From Streptomyces sp. AC558_RSS880 (GTDB taxonomy: Bacteria > Actinomycetota > Actinomycetes > Streptomycetales > Streptomycetaceae): 64,000 nt of DNA. Where the stretch lies: positions 1-64,000 of the forward strand of contig NZ_JAGMUJ010000022.1 in NCBI RefSeq assembly GCF_019049255.1. Reading direction: 5' to 3'. The translations under genes were made by a program, and so were the position numbers. Of the stretch, positions 50,582-60,020 are shown piece after piece. The number at the start of each line of letters is the position of its first letter. Positions within the stretch are counted from its first letter, which is position 1. Below the pieces are notes generated by a model. That model saw nothing but the letters and a program-made list of their open reading frames with translations. It searched no databases and was not told the origin of the DNA.

Positions 50582-50827
50582 ATGAAGGGACCGCGTAGGG
50601 CCGTCCTCGCGGCGTCGGCGCTGCTGTGCGCGTCGGTGCTGGTGGGCTGTGCCAAGCCCGACCGGAGCGAGATCGTCACGTGGACCGACGAACACGGTCG
50701 GGCCTGCACGGGCGTGGCGGTGGTCGACTCCGAGGACGACGACCGTGAGGTGACCAGCATCGACTGCGACTACCCGCCGGACGGCAGGCAGCCGGGCCGC
50801 CAGACCTCCGGGCCGCTGCCGGACTGA
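50582..50827 (+). CDS. Small lipoprotein
   Basis: 81 residues. Signal MKGPRRAVLAASALLCASVLVGC with lipobox LVGC (Cys23), then a short acidic domain with a possible disulfide (AC of GRACTG and DC of SIDCDY). GGGGGATGTC precedes the ATG and decides it over two earlier in-frame starts. Streptomyces-type surface lipoprotein of unknown role. Confidence 0.78.
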   Translation: MKGPRRAVLAASALLCASVLVGCAKPDRSEIVTWTDEHGRACTGVAVVDSEDDDREVTSIDCDYPPDGRQPGRQTSGPLPD

Positions 50828-50840
50828 GGCGCGGGCACGC

Positions 50841-51662
50841 TCAGCGCGGCGCGGCGGCGGTCAGCCTCAGGTACAGGTCCGTGCCGTACGGGTACCACCA
50901 CGGGCTGTGCGCGCCGGCGGCGAGGTGGTCGATCGCGATCAGGGTGTCCGCCGCCGTCTTGCAGCGTGGGTGACGGGTGGCGAAGGCGGCGACGCGGGGG
51001 CGCTGGGTGGGGAGCCAGGCGGCGATGAGTCCGGGGTCGCCGTCGTACCACCAGGTGAAGTCGAAGTCCTCCCAGAGCAGGTCGGTCGCCCAGGCGAAGG
51101 CGAGGCGGACCAGGCCGGCTTCCGCCACCGGGCCGAGGAGGGTGGCGAGGGCGGCGAGGTGGTCCAGCCAGGGCCGCAGGTCGCCCGTCGCGTGGGCGAT
51201 GCCCTCCACCAGTTCCGTGACGTCTGCCGCGGGCCGGCCGTCGGTCAGGGCGACGGCCAGCAGCGCGCGGAACGCCCGCTCCACCGCGGCGCGTTCGGGC
51301 GCGGGCCAGTCGGTCAGGGCGGCACCGTAGCCGGCCAGGTGGCCGATCTCCAGGTCCGGGTCGGTGCCCTCCTCGCCTCCCGGGCCCCAGTGGCGCAGGG
51401 CGCGCGGCATGAGGCGGCGCCACAGGACGGGGTACTGGTCCGCGTCCCAGTGGTCGACGGTCTCGCGCATGAAGTGGCCGAGGACGTCGTCCGGTACGGC
51501 GGCGGGGTCGCCGCCGAGCAGGACCAGCTCCGACTCGGGGGTGCAGTACGTGCAGCCGTCCACCGGACGGTCGAGTGCGGGGGGCGACGCGAAGACGAGG
51601 TCGGCTTCGGCGAGGGCGTGGCGCCACATCGCGTACGGATCGACGTCACGGGGATCGGACAT
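50841..51662 (-). CDS. Hypothetical protein conserved in Streptomyces
   Basis: 273 residues, MSDPRDVDPYAMWRHALAEADLVFASPPALDRP... Soluble, Trp- and Asp-rich, with a CxxC pair (DGCTYCTPESELVLLGG) in a segment often seen in proteins of this type, and several Trp-containing helices (DHWDADQYPVLWRRLMPRALRHWG; FDFTWWYDGDPGLIAAWLP). Possibly metal-binding through the CxxC. No family name recognised. It reads toward the small lipoprotein gene and has its own upstream region. Confidence 0.75.
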   Translation of the reverse strand: MSDPRDVDPYAMWRHALAEADLVFASPPALDRPVDGCTYCTPESELVLLGGDPAAVPDDVLGHFMRETVDHWDADQYPVLWRRLMPRALRHWGPGGEEGTDPDLEIGHLAGYGAALTDWPAPERAAVERAFRALLAVALTDGRPAADVTELVEGIAHATGDLRPWLDHLAALATLLGPVAEAGLVRLAFAWATDLLWEDFDFTWWYDGDPGLIAAWLPTQRPRVAAFATRHPRCKTAADTLIAIDHLAAGAHSPWWYPYGTDLYLRLTAAAPR

Positions 51663-51866
51663 GTCGGCCTGCCACGGGGACTCCGCACAGGGTGCCTGGC
51701 GAAGAGCGCGACATTACCAGCCGCGGGCCCTCCCGGCCCTCCCGATCCTCCCGATCCTCCCGATCCTCATTGCGATCAGCGGAGTTGAGGCAGTGGAGCA
51801 GGGGCGGGGTCCGGGCCGGTGAACCGGACCTCGCCCGCCTCTCCGTTCCACCACCTGGTCAGCGGC

Positions 51867-52283
51867 TCACGGGTGCATCCGCGCGCCCTTGAGGACCTTG
51901 TCCACCGCGTTCCTCGGGCCGTGGACCGACAGGCCCACCAGGTCCAGGTCCGCCGTGCCGACGGCGCGGACCGCCGCGCGGTTGGCCTCGTCGTGGCCCG
52001 TGGCGAACAGGTCGGAGGTGAAGACCGCACGGGGCAGGGCGCGGGAGAGGGCGCGCGTGTGGGCCGCCTTCAGCACTTCCTTCGTGCCCTGGAAGACCAG
52101 GACCGGCTGCCGGAACATCGGCAGGTACGGCACGTCGTCCGCGTCCTCGTAGGGTGCGCCGATCAGCTCGGGGAGCTGTGTGCCCAGGCCGCTGACCAGG
52201 AACGCGGTGACGTTGAGGCGCTGCCAGGGTTCCAGGTCCTCGCGCAGCAGTACGGCGATCTTCGTGTCGAAGCGAGTGCTCAT
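51867..52283 (-). CDS. DUF2000 family protein
   Basis: 138-residue DUF2000 protein: MSTRFDTKIAVLLREDLEPWQRLNVTAFLVSGLGTQLPELIG at the start, then YLPMFRQPVLVFQGTKEVLKAAHTRALSR and VGLSVHGPRNAVDKVLKGARMHP. The family has a peptidyl-tRNA hydrolase-II-like fold of unknown function. ATG MSTRF starts the family consensus. Divergent from an AraC regulator 49 bp away; this DUF2000-AraC pairing is common in actinobacteria and suggests the regulator controls it. Confidence 0.9.
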   Translation of the reverse strand: MSTRFDTKIAVLLREDLEPWQRLNVTAFLVSGLGTQLPELIGAPYEDADDVPYLPMFRQPVLVFQGTKEVLKAAHTRALSRALPRAVFTSDLFATGHDEANRAAVRAVGTADLDLVGLSVHGPRNAVDKVLKGARMHP

Positions 52284-52332
52284 GCACTGAGACTGCCGAT
52301 CGGGTCCCGCCCGCGTCTTGTACGTTGTTTGC

Positions 52333-53139
52333 ATGGCCGCAGAGCGCCCCGAGCGGGTCGTTTCCGCCTGGCGGCCCCGTGTTCCGGGCGTCGTCGAGGT
52401 GTTCCACGCCCGCTTCACCGAGTACGCCTACCCGATGCACGTCCACGACGCCTGGACGCTGCTCATCGTCGACGACGGCGCCGTACGGTACGACCTCGAC
52501 CGGCACGAGCACGGCACCCCGCACGACACCGTGTCCCTGCTGCCGCCGCACGTCCCCCACAACGGGGCCCCCGCCACTCCCGGCGGCTTCCGCAAGCGGG
52601 TGCTGTACCTCGACGGCCACCATCTCGCCGACGATCTCATCGGGGCCGCCGTCGACCGGCCCGATCTGCGCGACCCCCTGCTGCGGCGGCGCGTGGGGCA
52701 GGTGCACTCCGCGCTCGTGCGGCCCGGGGACGAGCTGGAGGCCGAGAGCAGGCTGGCGCTGGTCGGGGAGCGGCTGCGGGAGCACCTGCGGTCCCGGGAG
52801 GTCCTCGGACCGCCCCGGCGGGACCCCGTGCTCGCGCGGCGGCTGCGGGAGCTGCTCGACGAGCGGGTCGTGGAGGGCGTCGGCCTGGCGGAGGCCGGCG
52901 GGACGCTGTCCGCCCATCCCGCGCACCTCGTACGGGCGTTCAGCGGGGCCTACGGCATCGCGCCGCACCAGTACCTGATGTCCCGCCGGGTCGGCCGCGC
53001 CCGGCGGCTGCTCCTGGAGGGACGGTCACCGGGCGAGGTCGCCGTCGCCACCGGCTTCTACGACCAGGCGCACCTCACCCGGCACTTCCGCAGGCTGGTC
53101 GGGGTCACGCCGGGGCGTTACCGCGCGGAGGGCCGGTGA
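52333..53139 (+). CDS. AraC-family transcriptional regulator
   Basis: 268 residues. An N-terminal cupin (about 15-100; YPMHVHDAWTLLIVDDGAVRYDLDRHEHG, LLPPHVPHNG) likely senses a small ligand, and the C-terminal AraC DNA-binding domain carries two helix-turn-helices (about 165-262; AHPAHLVRAFSGAYGIAPHQYLMSRRVGRARRLL ... AVATGFYDQAHLTRHFRRLVGVTPGRYR). TACGTT lies 6 nt before the ATG, so it is probably leaderless. Confidence 0.93.
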   Translation: MAAERPERVVSAWRPRVPGVVEVFHARFTEYAYPMHVHDAWTLLIVDDGAVRYDLDRHEHGTPHDTVSLLPPHVPHNGAPATPGGFRKRVLYLDGHHLADDLIGAAVDRPDLRDPLLRRRVGQVHSALVRPGDELEAESRLALVGERLREHLRSREVLGPPRRDPVLARRLRELLDERVVEGVGLAEAGGTLSAHPAHLVRAFSGAYGIAPHQYLMSRRVGRARRLLLEGRSPGEVAVATGFYDQAHLTRHFRRLVGVTPGRYRAEGR

Positions 53140-53172
53140 CCCCCGCGGAGGCGGGCCACCGGCCCTCCGGGG

Positions 53173-53994
53173 TCACTTCACGTCGACGTAGTCGCCCGCC
53201 GCCGTCGCGCCGCCCGTCGTGGACGTCTCGCCGAACGTCCAGCGCCAGTAGCCGTCGGTGGTGGCCGTCACCGTGGTCTTCAGGGAGCCCGTGGAGTTCG
53301 CCCGCGCGGTCTTGACGGTCGTGTAGGTGCTGGTGCCCGCCTTGCGGAACTGGAGCTTGGCCAGCTTGCCGCCGTAGCCGACGTACGCCTCCCTGCCCCA
53401 GTCGGCGCGGGTCAGCTTGCCCGTCACGGTGAGCGTCCTGTTCTTGACGACCGGTTCCGGCGAGGCGTTGACCGTGGCCCGCGCGGCGCGCTTGACCTGG
53501 ACCGTGCCGAGGCCGGTCAGGTTCTCCTCGGCCTTGAGCTTGGTCTCGCTCCCGGGGGCCCAGAGGCGGATGTTGGCCGCGATCTTCCAGGTGGTGGCGT
53601 CCTTGGTGGAGTCCAGGGTCCAGCGGGGGTCGATGTAGAGATCGCCCTCGACGTTCGCCGAGCCGGGGGTGTCGTCGTAGTAGATGACGTGACCCGTGCG
53701 GATGCCGCTCTCCGCGCCCTCGGCGGCCGTGGTGTCGTGGTAGAGGTACGGGAACACGGTGACGTCGCCGGACGAGTACCCCGCGGGCCAGGTCATGCGG
53801 AAGCTGAGGCTGGGGTACTTCTCCTCGGAGATACCCACGACGATGGGCTTGCCGTTGTTCACGACCACGTTCGACACGGTGACGCCGGTGTCGGCCGCCT
53901 GTGCGGGCGTCGCGGTGCACACCCCGAGGGCGAGCGCTCCGGTGAGCGCGGCCATGAGGGCGGATCTGCCTGTGCGCATGCACGTCCTCTTCAT
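53173..53994 (-). CDS. Secreted protein with Ig-like/calcium-binding repeats
   Basis: 273 residues. A Sec signal peptide (about 1-33, cleavage after QAA) precedes a beta-rich exported protein: an N-terminal domain VSNVVVNNGKPIVVGISEEKYPSLSFRMTWPAGYSSGDVTVFPYLYHD and a C-terminal Ig-like domain with VKNRTLTVTGKLTRADW and ATTDGYWRWTFGETSTTGG. This architecture is widespread in Streptomyces as calcium-binding or uncharacterised secreted protein. Two ATGs lie close together; the first is used. Confidence 0.8.
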   Translation of the reverse strand: MKRTCMRTGRSALMAALTGALALGVCTATPAQAADTGVTVSNVVVNNGKPIVVGISEEKYPSLSFRMTWPAGYSSGDVTVFPYLYHDTTAAEGAESGIRTGHVIYYDDTPGSANVEGDLYIDPRWTLDSTKDATTWKIAANIRLWAPGSETKLKAEENLTGLGTVQVKRAARATVNASPEPVVKNRTLTVTGKLTRADWGREAYVGYGGKLAKLQFRKAGTSTYTTVKTARANSTGSLKTTVTATTDGYWRWTFGETSTTGGATAAGDYVDVK

Positions 53995-53999
53995 GCACG

Positions 54000-54020
54000 G
54001 GACCCCTGAGACCGGGGTCC
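54000..54020 (-). terminator. Short hairpin downstream of the mshA-ybjN unit
   Basis: GGACCCC and GGGGTCC, 7-nt loop, 70 nt beyond the ybjN-like stop on the minus strand. Confidence 0.4.
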
Positions 54021-54089
54021 GGATCGCGGCAGGTTAACAGTACGTACCCGCACGTCCGTTCGGCGCCCCTGCCGTGACCTGCGCGGTCG

Positions 54090-54596
54090 TCACCCGTCCG
54101 AGGGGCGCTGCAGCAGGTGCGTGAACGCGTCCAGGTTGCGGGTGGACTCGCCGCGCGACACCCGCCACTCGTACTCCTTGCGGATCGCCGAGGCGAAACC
54201 GAGCTCCAGGAGGGTGTTGAAGCTGCCGTCGGCGGCGTCCAGGACCTGGCCGAGGAGGCGGTCGAGTTCCTCCGCGGTGACGGCGGAGAGGGGGAGGCGG
54301 CCGGTGACGTAGACGTCGCCGAGCGGGTCGACGGCGTAACTCACGCCGAAGAGCTTGAGGTTGCGCTCCAGGAGCCAGCGGTGGACGGCCGCCTCGTTCT
54401 CGTCGGGGTGGCGGATGACGAAGGCGTTCAGGGAGAGCGTGTGCCGGCCGGCGATCAGGGACACGGTCGTGGAGAGCTTGCGGGTGCCGGGGAGCTTCAC
54501 CACGTAACTGCCGGGCGCGGGGCTCTCCCACTCCAGCTCGGCGTCCCTCAGGACGTCCTCGATGACCTGCGTTGCCTCCGCCGCCTTGTCAGCCAT
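54090..54596 (-). CDS. YbjN domain protein
   Basis: 168-residue YbjN/T3SS-chaperone-like protein: [40 protein letters not shown], then [45 protein letters not shown] and the helix [27 protein letters not shown]. YbjN proteins are cytoplasmic and act on unknown partners. Its start overlaps the 3' end of mshA by 8 nt, so the genes are translationally coupled; the mshA-ybjN order is conserved in actinobacteria. Confidence 0.9.
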   Translation of the reverse strand: MADKAAEATQVIEDVLRDAELEWESPAPGSYVVKLPGTRKLSTTVSLIAGRHTLSLNAFVIRHPDENEAAVHRWLLERNLKLFGVSYAVDPLGDVYVTGRLPLSAVTAEELDRLLGQVLDAADGSFNTLLELGFASAIRKEYEWRVSRGESTRNLDAFTHLLQRPSDG

Positions 54597-55926
54597 GGGG
54601 CGAGCGTACGTGACGGCGGTGGGCCTGGGTCGCGGCCGTGTAGACGTCGGCGGTGGCCGCGGCGGAGGTGTCCCAGCCGAAGGACCGGGCGTGCCGGGCG
54701 GCGGCCTCGCCCATGCGGTCGACGAGGTGCGGGTGGTCGGCGAAGTCGCGCAGCACGCGCGCGTAGGCGTCGGGGTCGTGGCCCTGGACGAGGAAGCCGG
54801 TGTGCCCGTCCCGCACGGCCACCGGGAGGCCGCCGACCGCCGCCGCGAGCACCGGGGTGCCGGCGGCCTGCGCCTCTATGGCGACCAGCCCGAAGGACTC
54901 GCTGTAGGACGGCATGACGAGCACGGACGCCGCGCGGAACCAGTCCGCGAGCTGCTCCTGCCCGACGGGCGGGCGGAACCGCACGACGTCCGCGATGCCG
55001 AGCCGCGCGGCGAGCTTCTGCAGCCCCTCCGGCTTGGCGAGGCCGCTGCCGCTGGGGCCGCCGACCACGGGGACGCAGATGCGTGAGCGCAGCTCGGGAC
55101 GCTCACCGAGCAGGGCGGCCACCGCGCGGAGGAGCACGTCGGGTGCCTTGAGGGGCTGGATGCGGCCCGCGAAGAGGGGGATCAGGGCGTCCTGCGGCAG
55201 GCCGAGGCGGGCCCGCGCGGCGGCCCGGCCGTCGGCCGGGCGGAAGCGGGACAGGTTGACGCCGGGGTGGACGACGGCGACCTTGCCGGGGTCGGCCGCG
55301 TAGTGCCGTACGAGTTCGTCGGCCTCCTCGGCGGTGTTGGCGATCAGCCGGTCGGCGGCGGCGACGATCTGGGTCTCGCCGATGACGCGGGCGGCGGGCT
55401 CGGGCGTGTCGCCGTCGGCCAGGTTGGCGTTCTTGACCTTGGCCATGGTGTGCATGGCGTGCACCAGGGGCACGCCCCAGCGCTGGGCGGCGAGCCAGCC
55501 GACGTGGCCGGAGAGCCAGTAGTGGGAGTGGACCAGGTCGTAGTGGCCGGGGCGGTGGTGGGCCCAGGCCTGCATCACGCCGTGGGTGAAGGCGCACAGC
55601 TGGGCCGGGAGCTCCTCCTTGGCGAGGCCCTCGTAGGGGCCCGCGTCGACGTGCCGGACGAGGACGCCGGGGGCGAGTTCGACGGTGGGCGGGAGGGCGG
55701 CCGCGGTCGCGCGGGTGAAGATCTCGACCTCGATGTTGATCTCGGCGAGGCGCTGCGCGAGCTCCACGATGTAGACGTTCATGCCGCCCGCGTCGCCGGT
55801 GCCCGGCTGGTGGAGCGGGGAGGTGTGCACGGAGAGCATCGCCACGCGGCGGGGCCTGCGGTGCAGCCGCAGCCGCGGGGAGGCGGCGGGGGAGCGCCGC
55901 CCGAGCCTCGCGATGTACTGGCTCAC
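54589..55926 (-). CDS. mshA: D-inositol-3-phosphate glycosyltransferase MshA
   Basis: 445-residue GT4 glycosyltransferase that transfers GlcNAc from UDP-GlcNAc to inositol-3-phosphate, the first step of mycothiol synthesis. The inositol-phosphate loop [12 protein letters not shown], the HSHYWLSG motif and the nucleotide-sugar site with E-x7-E ([16 protein letters not shown]) are intact. GTG start chosen over an ATG 84 nt upstream because GAGGAGGAA precedes it and the family begins near VSQYIARL. It depends on UDP-GlcNAc, linking it to amino-sugar metabolism. Confidence 0.95.
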   Translation of the reverse strand: MSQYIARLGRRSPAASPRLRLHRRPRRVAMLSVHTSPLHQPGTGDAGGMNVYIVELAQRLAEINIEVEIFTRATAAALPPTVELAPGVLVRHVDAGPYEGLAKEELPAQLCAFTHGVMQAWAHHRPGHYDLVHSHYWLSGHVGWLAAQRWGVPLVHAMHTMAKVKNANLADGDTPEPAARVIGETQIVAAADRLIANTAEEADELVRHYAADPGKVAVVHPGVNLSRFRPADGRAAARARLGLPQDALIPLFAGRIQPLKAPDVLLRAVAALLGERPELRSRICVPVVGGPSGSGLAKPEGLQKLAARLGIADVVRFRPPVGQEQLADWFRAASVLVMPSYSESFGLVAIEAQAAGTPVLAAAVGGLPVAVRDGHTGFLVQGHDPDAYARVLRDFADHPHLVDRMGEAAARHARSFGWDTSAAATADVYTAATQAHRRHVRSPHG

Positions 55927-56132
55927 GTGGCGTTCCTCCTCGCTGCGGGCATGGCTGTCGGAGGGTGTGCCACCCTCGGCGACGTCAACGTCCGAAAACC
56001 GCGTCCCCATTTCCGGACGACGTCCCCGGTTGGCGTTTTTACCGAATCATTACCATCTGTCGCTCAACCGTTCGAAAATGGGCCGCGTCACCCACACCGG
56101 TGCCGCTTCCGGGTACCCGCATACTCGTCCCC

Positions 56133-56987
56133 ATGACAGTCCGCGCCCCCTCCCTCCCCCGCCCTCGGCCCGGCTCGAGCGGGAGGGCCCCCGTCGTGGG
56201 CACGGTGACGCGCGGGACGACCAACCCCAACCGGCTGCGCCGCATGGACCGCTGGATCACGGCCACGCACGGCGCGGAACTGCGCCGCGCCGCCGATCCC
56301 GTCGCCGTCGACCTCGGCTACGGCGCGGCCCCCTGGACGGCGGTCGAACTGCTCCACCGGCTGCGCGCCGTGGCGCCCCGCGCGCGCGTGGCGGGCGTCG
56401 AGATCGAACCGGCCCGGGTCACGGCGGCACGGCCGTACGAGCGCGAGGGACTGGCCTTCCTCCGCGGCGGCTTCGAGGTCCCGGTCCCCGGGCGGCCGGT
56501 GCTGGTCCGCGCGGCGAACGTGCTGCGCCAGTACGACGAGGCCGAGGTCGCCGCCGTGTGGCGGCGGCTGTGCGCGCGGCTCGCCCCCGCCGACCCGGCG
56601 ACGGGCTCGCGCGGCGGGCTGCTGGTCGAGGGGACCTGCGACGAGATCGGGCGCCGGCACGTCTGGGTCGCCCTCGGGCCGGAAGGGCCGCGCACGGTCA
56701 CCTTCGCGACCCGCCTCGGCTCCCTGGAGCGCCCCTCCGACCTGGCGGAACGCCTGCCGAAGGCGCTCATCCACCGCAATGTGCCGGGCGAACCGGTGCA
56801 CGCCTTCCTGCGCGACTTCGACCGCGCCTGGGCCGCCGCCGCGCCCTACGCCTCGTACGGCGCACGGCAGCGCTGGATCCGGGCGGTGCGGGACCTCACG
56901 GCCGACTGGCCGGTGGCGGACGGGCCGGGGCGGTGGCGGCAGGGGGAAGTGACGGTGCGGTGGGAGGCGTTGGCGCCCGGGCGTTGA
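56133..56987 (+). CDS. Class I SAM-dependent methyltransferase-like protein
   Basis: 284-residue protein with a methyltransferase fold: AVDLGYGAAPWTAVELLHRLRAVAP is a variant motif I (D-L-G-Y-G-A), followed by the acidic end of strand 2 in VAGVEIEPARV. The central part (VLRQYDEAEVAAVWRRLCARLAP) and the end (RVHAFLRDFDRAWAAAAPYA-type segment) match Streptomyces proteins annotated methyltransferase of unknown substrate. ATG MTVRAPS was taken, as the upstream frame lacks bias. It faces away from mshA. Confidence 0.8.
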   Translation: MTVRAPSLPRPRPGSSGRAPVVGTVTRGTTNPNRLRRMDRWITATHGAELRRAADPVAVDLGYGAAPWTAVELLHRLRAVAPRARVAGVEIEPARVTAARPYEREGLAFLRGGFEVPVPGRPVLVRAANVLRQYDEAEVAAVWRRLCARLAPADPATGSRGGLLVEGTCDEIGRRHVWVALGPEGPRTVTFATRLGSLERPSDLAERLPKALIHRNVPGEPVHAFLRDFDRAWAAAAPYASYGARQRWIRAVRDLTADWPVADGPGRWRQGEVTVRWEALAPGR

Positions 56988-57196
56988 TGCCCTGGCGGTA
57001 AACCTCTCGTGACGGCTCGGGGTGACAGGAACGATCTCCGTGAGTCGTTCGTCACACTGGCGGGACGATCGCCGCGCCGGGGAATGCCGGGAAGGGAGAG
57101 ACGGGAAGCACTCCCCCTGTCGTTTCGCGTGCCGGCGTGGCAGCATCCCCGGGTGACGGGATGTTACTGACGGTTAATCAAGCGGGGGTAGGGGTC

Positions 57197-58285
57197 ATGG
57201 GAACGGGCAAGCGCGGGTTGCTCACGGCGGCTGTGACCGTGGTCTGCGCGGTCACCGTACTGGCGGTGTCCGGTACGGCGTTCGCGGCTCCCACTCCCCC
57301 GCCGTCCCCCCCTGCGAGCGCGAGCGTCACCGTGGTCGCCGACAAGGACCTCGAGGTCGTACGCGAGAAGCTCGACAAGCTCTACCGCGCGGCGGCCGTC
57401 GCCACCGACGAGTACAACGCCGCCGAGGAGAAGGCCCGGCAGCAGTCCGCCCAGATCGTCCGGCTGGCGAAGAAGATCGTCGAGGGCCGGGAGAAGCTGA
57501 ACGAGCTGGAGACCCGCGCGGGCGCCGCGGCCGCCGCCCAGTACCGCGGCGGCGGGCTTCCGCCCGAGGCCCACCTGATGCTGAGCGACGATCCGCAGGA
57601 GTTCCTCGACGGCGCGGGCCGGGTGCGCCAGGGCGAGCACGCCACCAGGGGCCTGCTCGGGGAGATGACCCGCACCCAGCAGGACTTGGAGCAGTACGCG
57701 CAGGACGCCGAAGCGCAGATGAAGAAGCTCGAGTCGGGCCGCAAGGCCAAGGCCGCGGCGCAGAAGAAGATCGAGAAGCGGATCGAGGCGGCCGAGAAGC
57801 TCGAGTCCGAGCTGGAGGAGGAGGAGAAGGAGCGCCTGGCCCGGCTGGAGCGGCAGGCCGCCGCCGAGGCGCAGGCCAGCTGGCTGGGCTCCGGCATCCT
57901 CGACGAGATCAGGGGCGAGGCGACGGAGCAGGGCGAGAAGGCCGTCGCGTACGCCACCGCGCAGATCGGGAAGCCGTACCAGTGGGGGGCCGAGGGGCCG
58001 GAGACGTACGACTGCTCCGGACTGACCTCACAGGCCTGGATCGCGGCCGGGCGGAGCATGCCGCGTACGTCGCAGGCACAGTGGCAGCAGCTGAAGCGCG
58101 TCGACGTCGAGGACATGCGGCCCGGCGACCTCGTCATCTACTTCGGCGACGCCAGCCACGTGGGGATGTACGTCGGGGACGGCATGATGGTGCACGCCCC
58201 GCGCCCGGGGCGGACGGTGACGCTCGCGGGGGCCGGATCGATGCCGATCCTCGGGGTGGTACGGCCGGACGCGGACGCGGACTGA
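57197..58285 (+). CDS. Secreted NlpC/P60 peptidoglycan hydrolase (RipA-like)
   Basis: 362-residue cell-wall endopeptidase. A signal peptide (about 1-36, AFA-AP) is followed by a long coiled-coil (about 50-230) typical of RipA/CwlO-type proteins, and a C-terminal NlpC/P60 domain with Cys273 in YDCSGL, His321 in ASHVGMY and a third polar residue near His333. It should cut D-Glu-mDAP/LL-DAP stem peptides; the coiled coil probably autoinhibits. ATG chosen from GCGGGGGTAGGGGTC just before it. I compared the leader with the ydaO (c-di-AMP) riboswitch and did not find a fit. Confidence 0.93.
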   Translation: MGTGKRGLLTAAVTVVCAVTVLAVSGTAFAAPTPPPSPPASASVTVVADKDLEVVREKLDKLYRAAAVATDEYNAAEEKARQQSAQIVRLAKKIVEGREKLNELETRAGAAAAAQYRGGGLPPEAHLMLSDDPQEFLDGAGRVRQGEHATRGLLGEMTRTQQDLEQYAQDAEAQMKKLESGRKAKAAAQKKIEKRIEAAEKLESELEEEEKERLARLERQAAAEAQASWLGSGILDEIRGEATEQGEKAVAYATAQIGKPYQWGAEGPETYDCSGLTSQAWIAAGRSMPRTSQAQWQQLKRVDVEDMRPGDLVIYFGDASHVGMYVGDGMMVHAPRPGRTVTLAGAGSMPILGVVRPDADAD

Positions 58286-58619
58286 GCGGTGCGCGCCCTC
58301 CGGGCCGGCCGCTCAACACCCCGGTGACACACGCCACGTGACCCAGCGCACGTCGATCTTGCGGTCAAACCCCCTGCGGACGTGACGTTCGTCATCCCCG
58401 TGGCGGCCGCGGGCTGTCCAAAAGCGGTGGCAAACGCGGCATATGACGGTGGCCGATGGCGGAGCGGCGTGGTTCACACCATTCCGCTGCGGCGCCGTCA
58501 GCCGCTATGGTCCCCGTTCGAAGGGGCGTCCCCTGCTCGCACACAGAGGTGGGAGCCGGGCACAGGCCTACGGCCGAAGCCCCGCCGTGCCCTCGGGGGG
58601 AGGGAAGGAACCCGCAACC

Positions 58620-59972
58620 ATGCCCGCACCTGTACCGCGGCAGAGAGCGATCCCGGCCGCGGAAGGTGGTCAGGCGCCGGCCGCCGCACCGAACGGCGGC
58701 TCCGCCCAGGACTCCTCGGAGGCCAGGGCGGCGGCCCCGTCCGAGAACGCCACGGGCCGGGCCGGCACCGCGCCGGACCGGGCCGAGACGGCCGCCCACA
58801 CCAACCTCACCCTGCTGCTGATCGAGGACGACCCCGGCGGGTCGCCGATCGTGCCGGAGCTGCTCGACCAGTCCGGCAAGCCGATCCGTGTCCGCACCGC
58901 CCGCAACCTCACCGAGGCCGAGCGGCTGCTGACCGACGACGTCCACTGCATCCTGCTGGACCTCGCGCTGCCCGCGCCCGGCCGGGCGGGCGGCGGTGAC
59001 GACGAGCTCGCCGTGCTCAAACACGTCCTGGAGCTCGCGCCCCGGCACGCCGTCCTCGCGCTCACCGGCGCCGACGACACCGAGCGCGGCGCCGAGGCCG
59101 TACGGGTGGGCGCCCAGGACTACCTCGTCCGCGACGAGCTGGACGGCCGGCTGCTGAGCCGGGCGATCCGGTACGCGGTGGAGCGCAAGCGGTCCGACTC
59201 CGCCGAGCGGCGGCTGGCCGAGGGCCGCGTGCGCGCCCAGGAGAACCGCCGGCTGGAACGCGGTCTGCTGCCCACCCCGCTGCTGGACGGCTCCCCGCTG
59301 CGGTTCGCCGCCCGCTACCGCCCCGGCCGCTCCCGGGCCCTGCTCGGCGGGGACTTCTACGACGTCGTCCGCACCCCGGACGGCACCGTGCACGCCATGA
59401 TCGGCGACGTCTGCGGCCACGGCCCGGACGAGGCCGCCCTCGGTGTGGAGCTGCGCATCGCCTGGCGCGCGCTGACCCTGGCGGGGCTGTGCGGGGACCA
59501 GCTCCTTGGCACGCTGCAGCAGGTGCTGGAGCACGAGCGGCCGGACGACGAGATCTTCGCGACCCTGTGCACGGTGGACATCGCGCCGGACGGCCGCCGG
59601 GCGGGCCTGTGCCTGGCCGGCCACCCGTCGCCGCTGCTCGCCCGCCCGGGTCACCCCGTGCGCCTGCTGCCGTACGACAACAACGGCCCGGCGCTGGGCC
59701 TGCTGCCGGGCGCCCGCTGGCCGCGGATGCAGGTGGAGCTGGGTGCCGAGTGGAGCCTGATGCTCTACACCGACGGCCTGATCGAGGGCCGGGTCGGCGA
59801 CACCGGGGAGCGGCTCGGCCAGGACGGCATGGTGGAGATGATCCGCCGCCAGCTCTCCGAGGGGCTGCGCGGGGAGAAACTGCTGCGCACCGCCGTCAAC
59901 GAGGTCCGGGACCTCAACGGCGGCGAGCTGACGGACGACGTGGCGGTACTGCTGCTGGACCGGGCGGTGTGA
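58620..59972 (+). CDS. Response-regulator receiver fused to PP2C (SpoIIE-type) phosphatase
   Basis: 450 residues. A disordered Ala/Gly/Pro N-terminus (about 1-55), a receiver domain (about 60-185; LLLIEDDPGG, phospho-acceptor Asp in ILLDLALP, but Arg in DYLVRDEL where the conserved Lys is usual), a coiled-coil link (RKRSDSAERRLAEGRVRAQENRRLERGL) and a PP2C phosphatase (about 215-450; GGDFYDVV, metal Asp in GDVCGHGPDEA, and DDVAVLLLDR). The RsbU/SpoIIE-like phosphatase likely targets an anti-anti-sigma factor under control of a histidine kinase not seen here. GGGAAGGAA precedes the ATG. Confidence 0.9.
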   Translation: MPAPVPRQRAIPAAEGGQAPAAAPNGGSAQDSSEARAAAPSENATGRAGTAPDRAETAAHTNLTLLLIEDDPGGSPIVPELLDQSGKPIRVRTARNLTEAERLLTDDVHCILLDLALPAPGRAGGGDDELAVLKHVLELAPRHAVLALTGADDTERGAEAVRVGAQDYLVRDELDGRLLSRAIRYAVERKRSDSAERRLAEGRVRAQENRRLERGLLPTPLLDGSPLRFAARYRPGRSRALLGGDFYDVVRTPDGTVHAMIGDVCGHGPDEAALGVELRIAWRALTLAGLCGDQLLGTLQQVLEHERPDDEIFATLCTVDIAPDGRRAGLCLAGHPSPLLARPGHPVRLLPYDNNGPALGLLPGARWPRMQVELGAEWSLMLYTDGLIEGRVGDTGERLGQDGMVEMIRRQLSEGLRGEKLLRTAVNEVRDLNGGELTDDVAVLLLDRAV

Positions 59973-60020
59973 GCGGGAGTCCGCCGCCTGCGGCCGCCGC
60001 GGTTCGGCGGCCGCCGTCGT

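Noticed and set aside
51722..51770. Tandem CTCCCGATC units as a functional repeat
   Set aside because: Only about three short units in a low-complexity Pro/Ser-like tract; no better than chance slippage.
57000..57196. ydaO-type (c-di-AMP) riboswitch before the NlpC/P60 gene
   Set aside because: Such genes often carry one in actinobacteria, so I compared the leader with the conserved motif elements; they are absent or in the wrong order.
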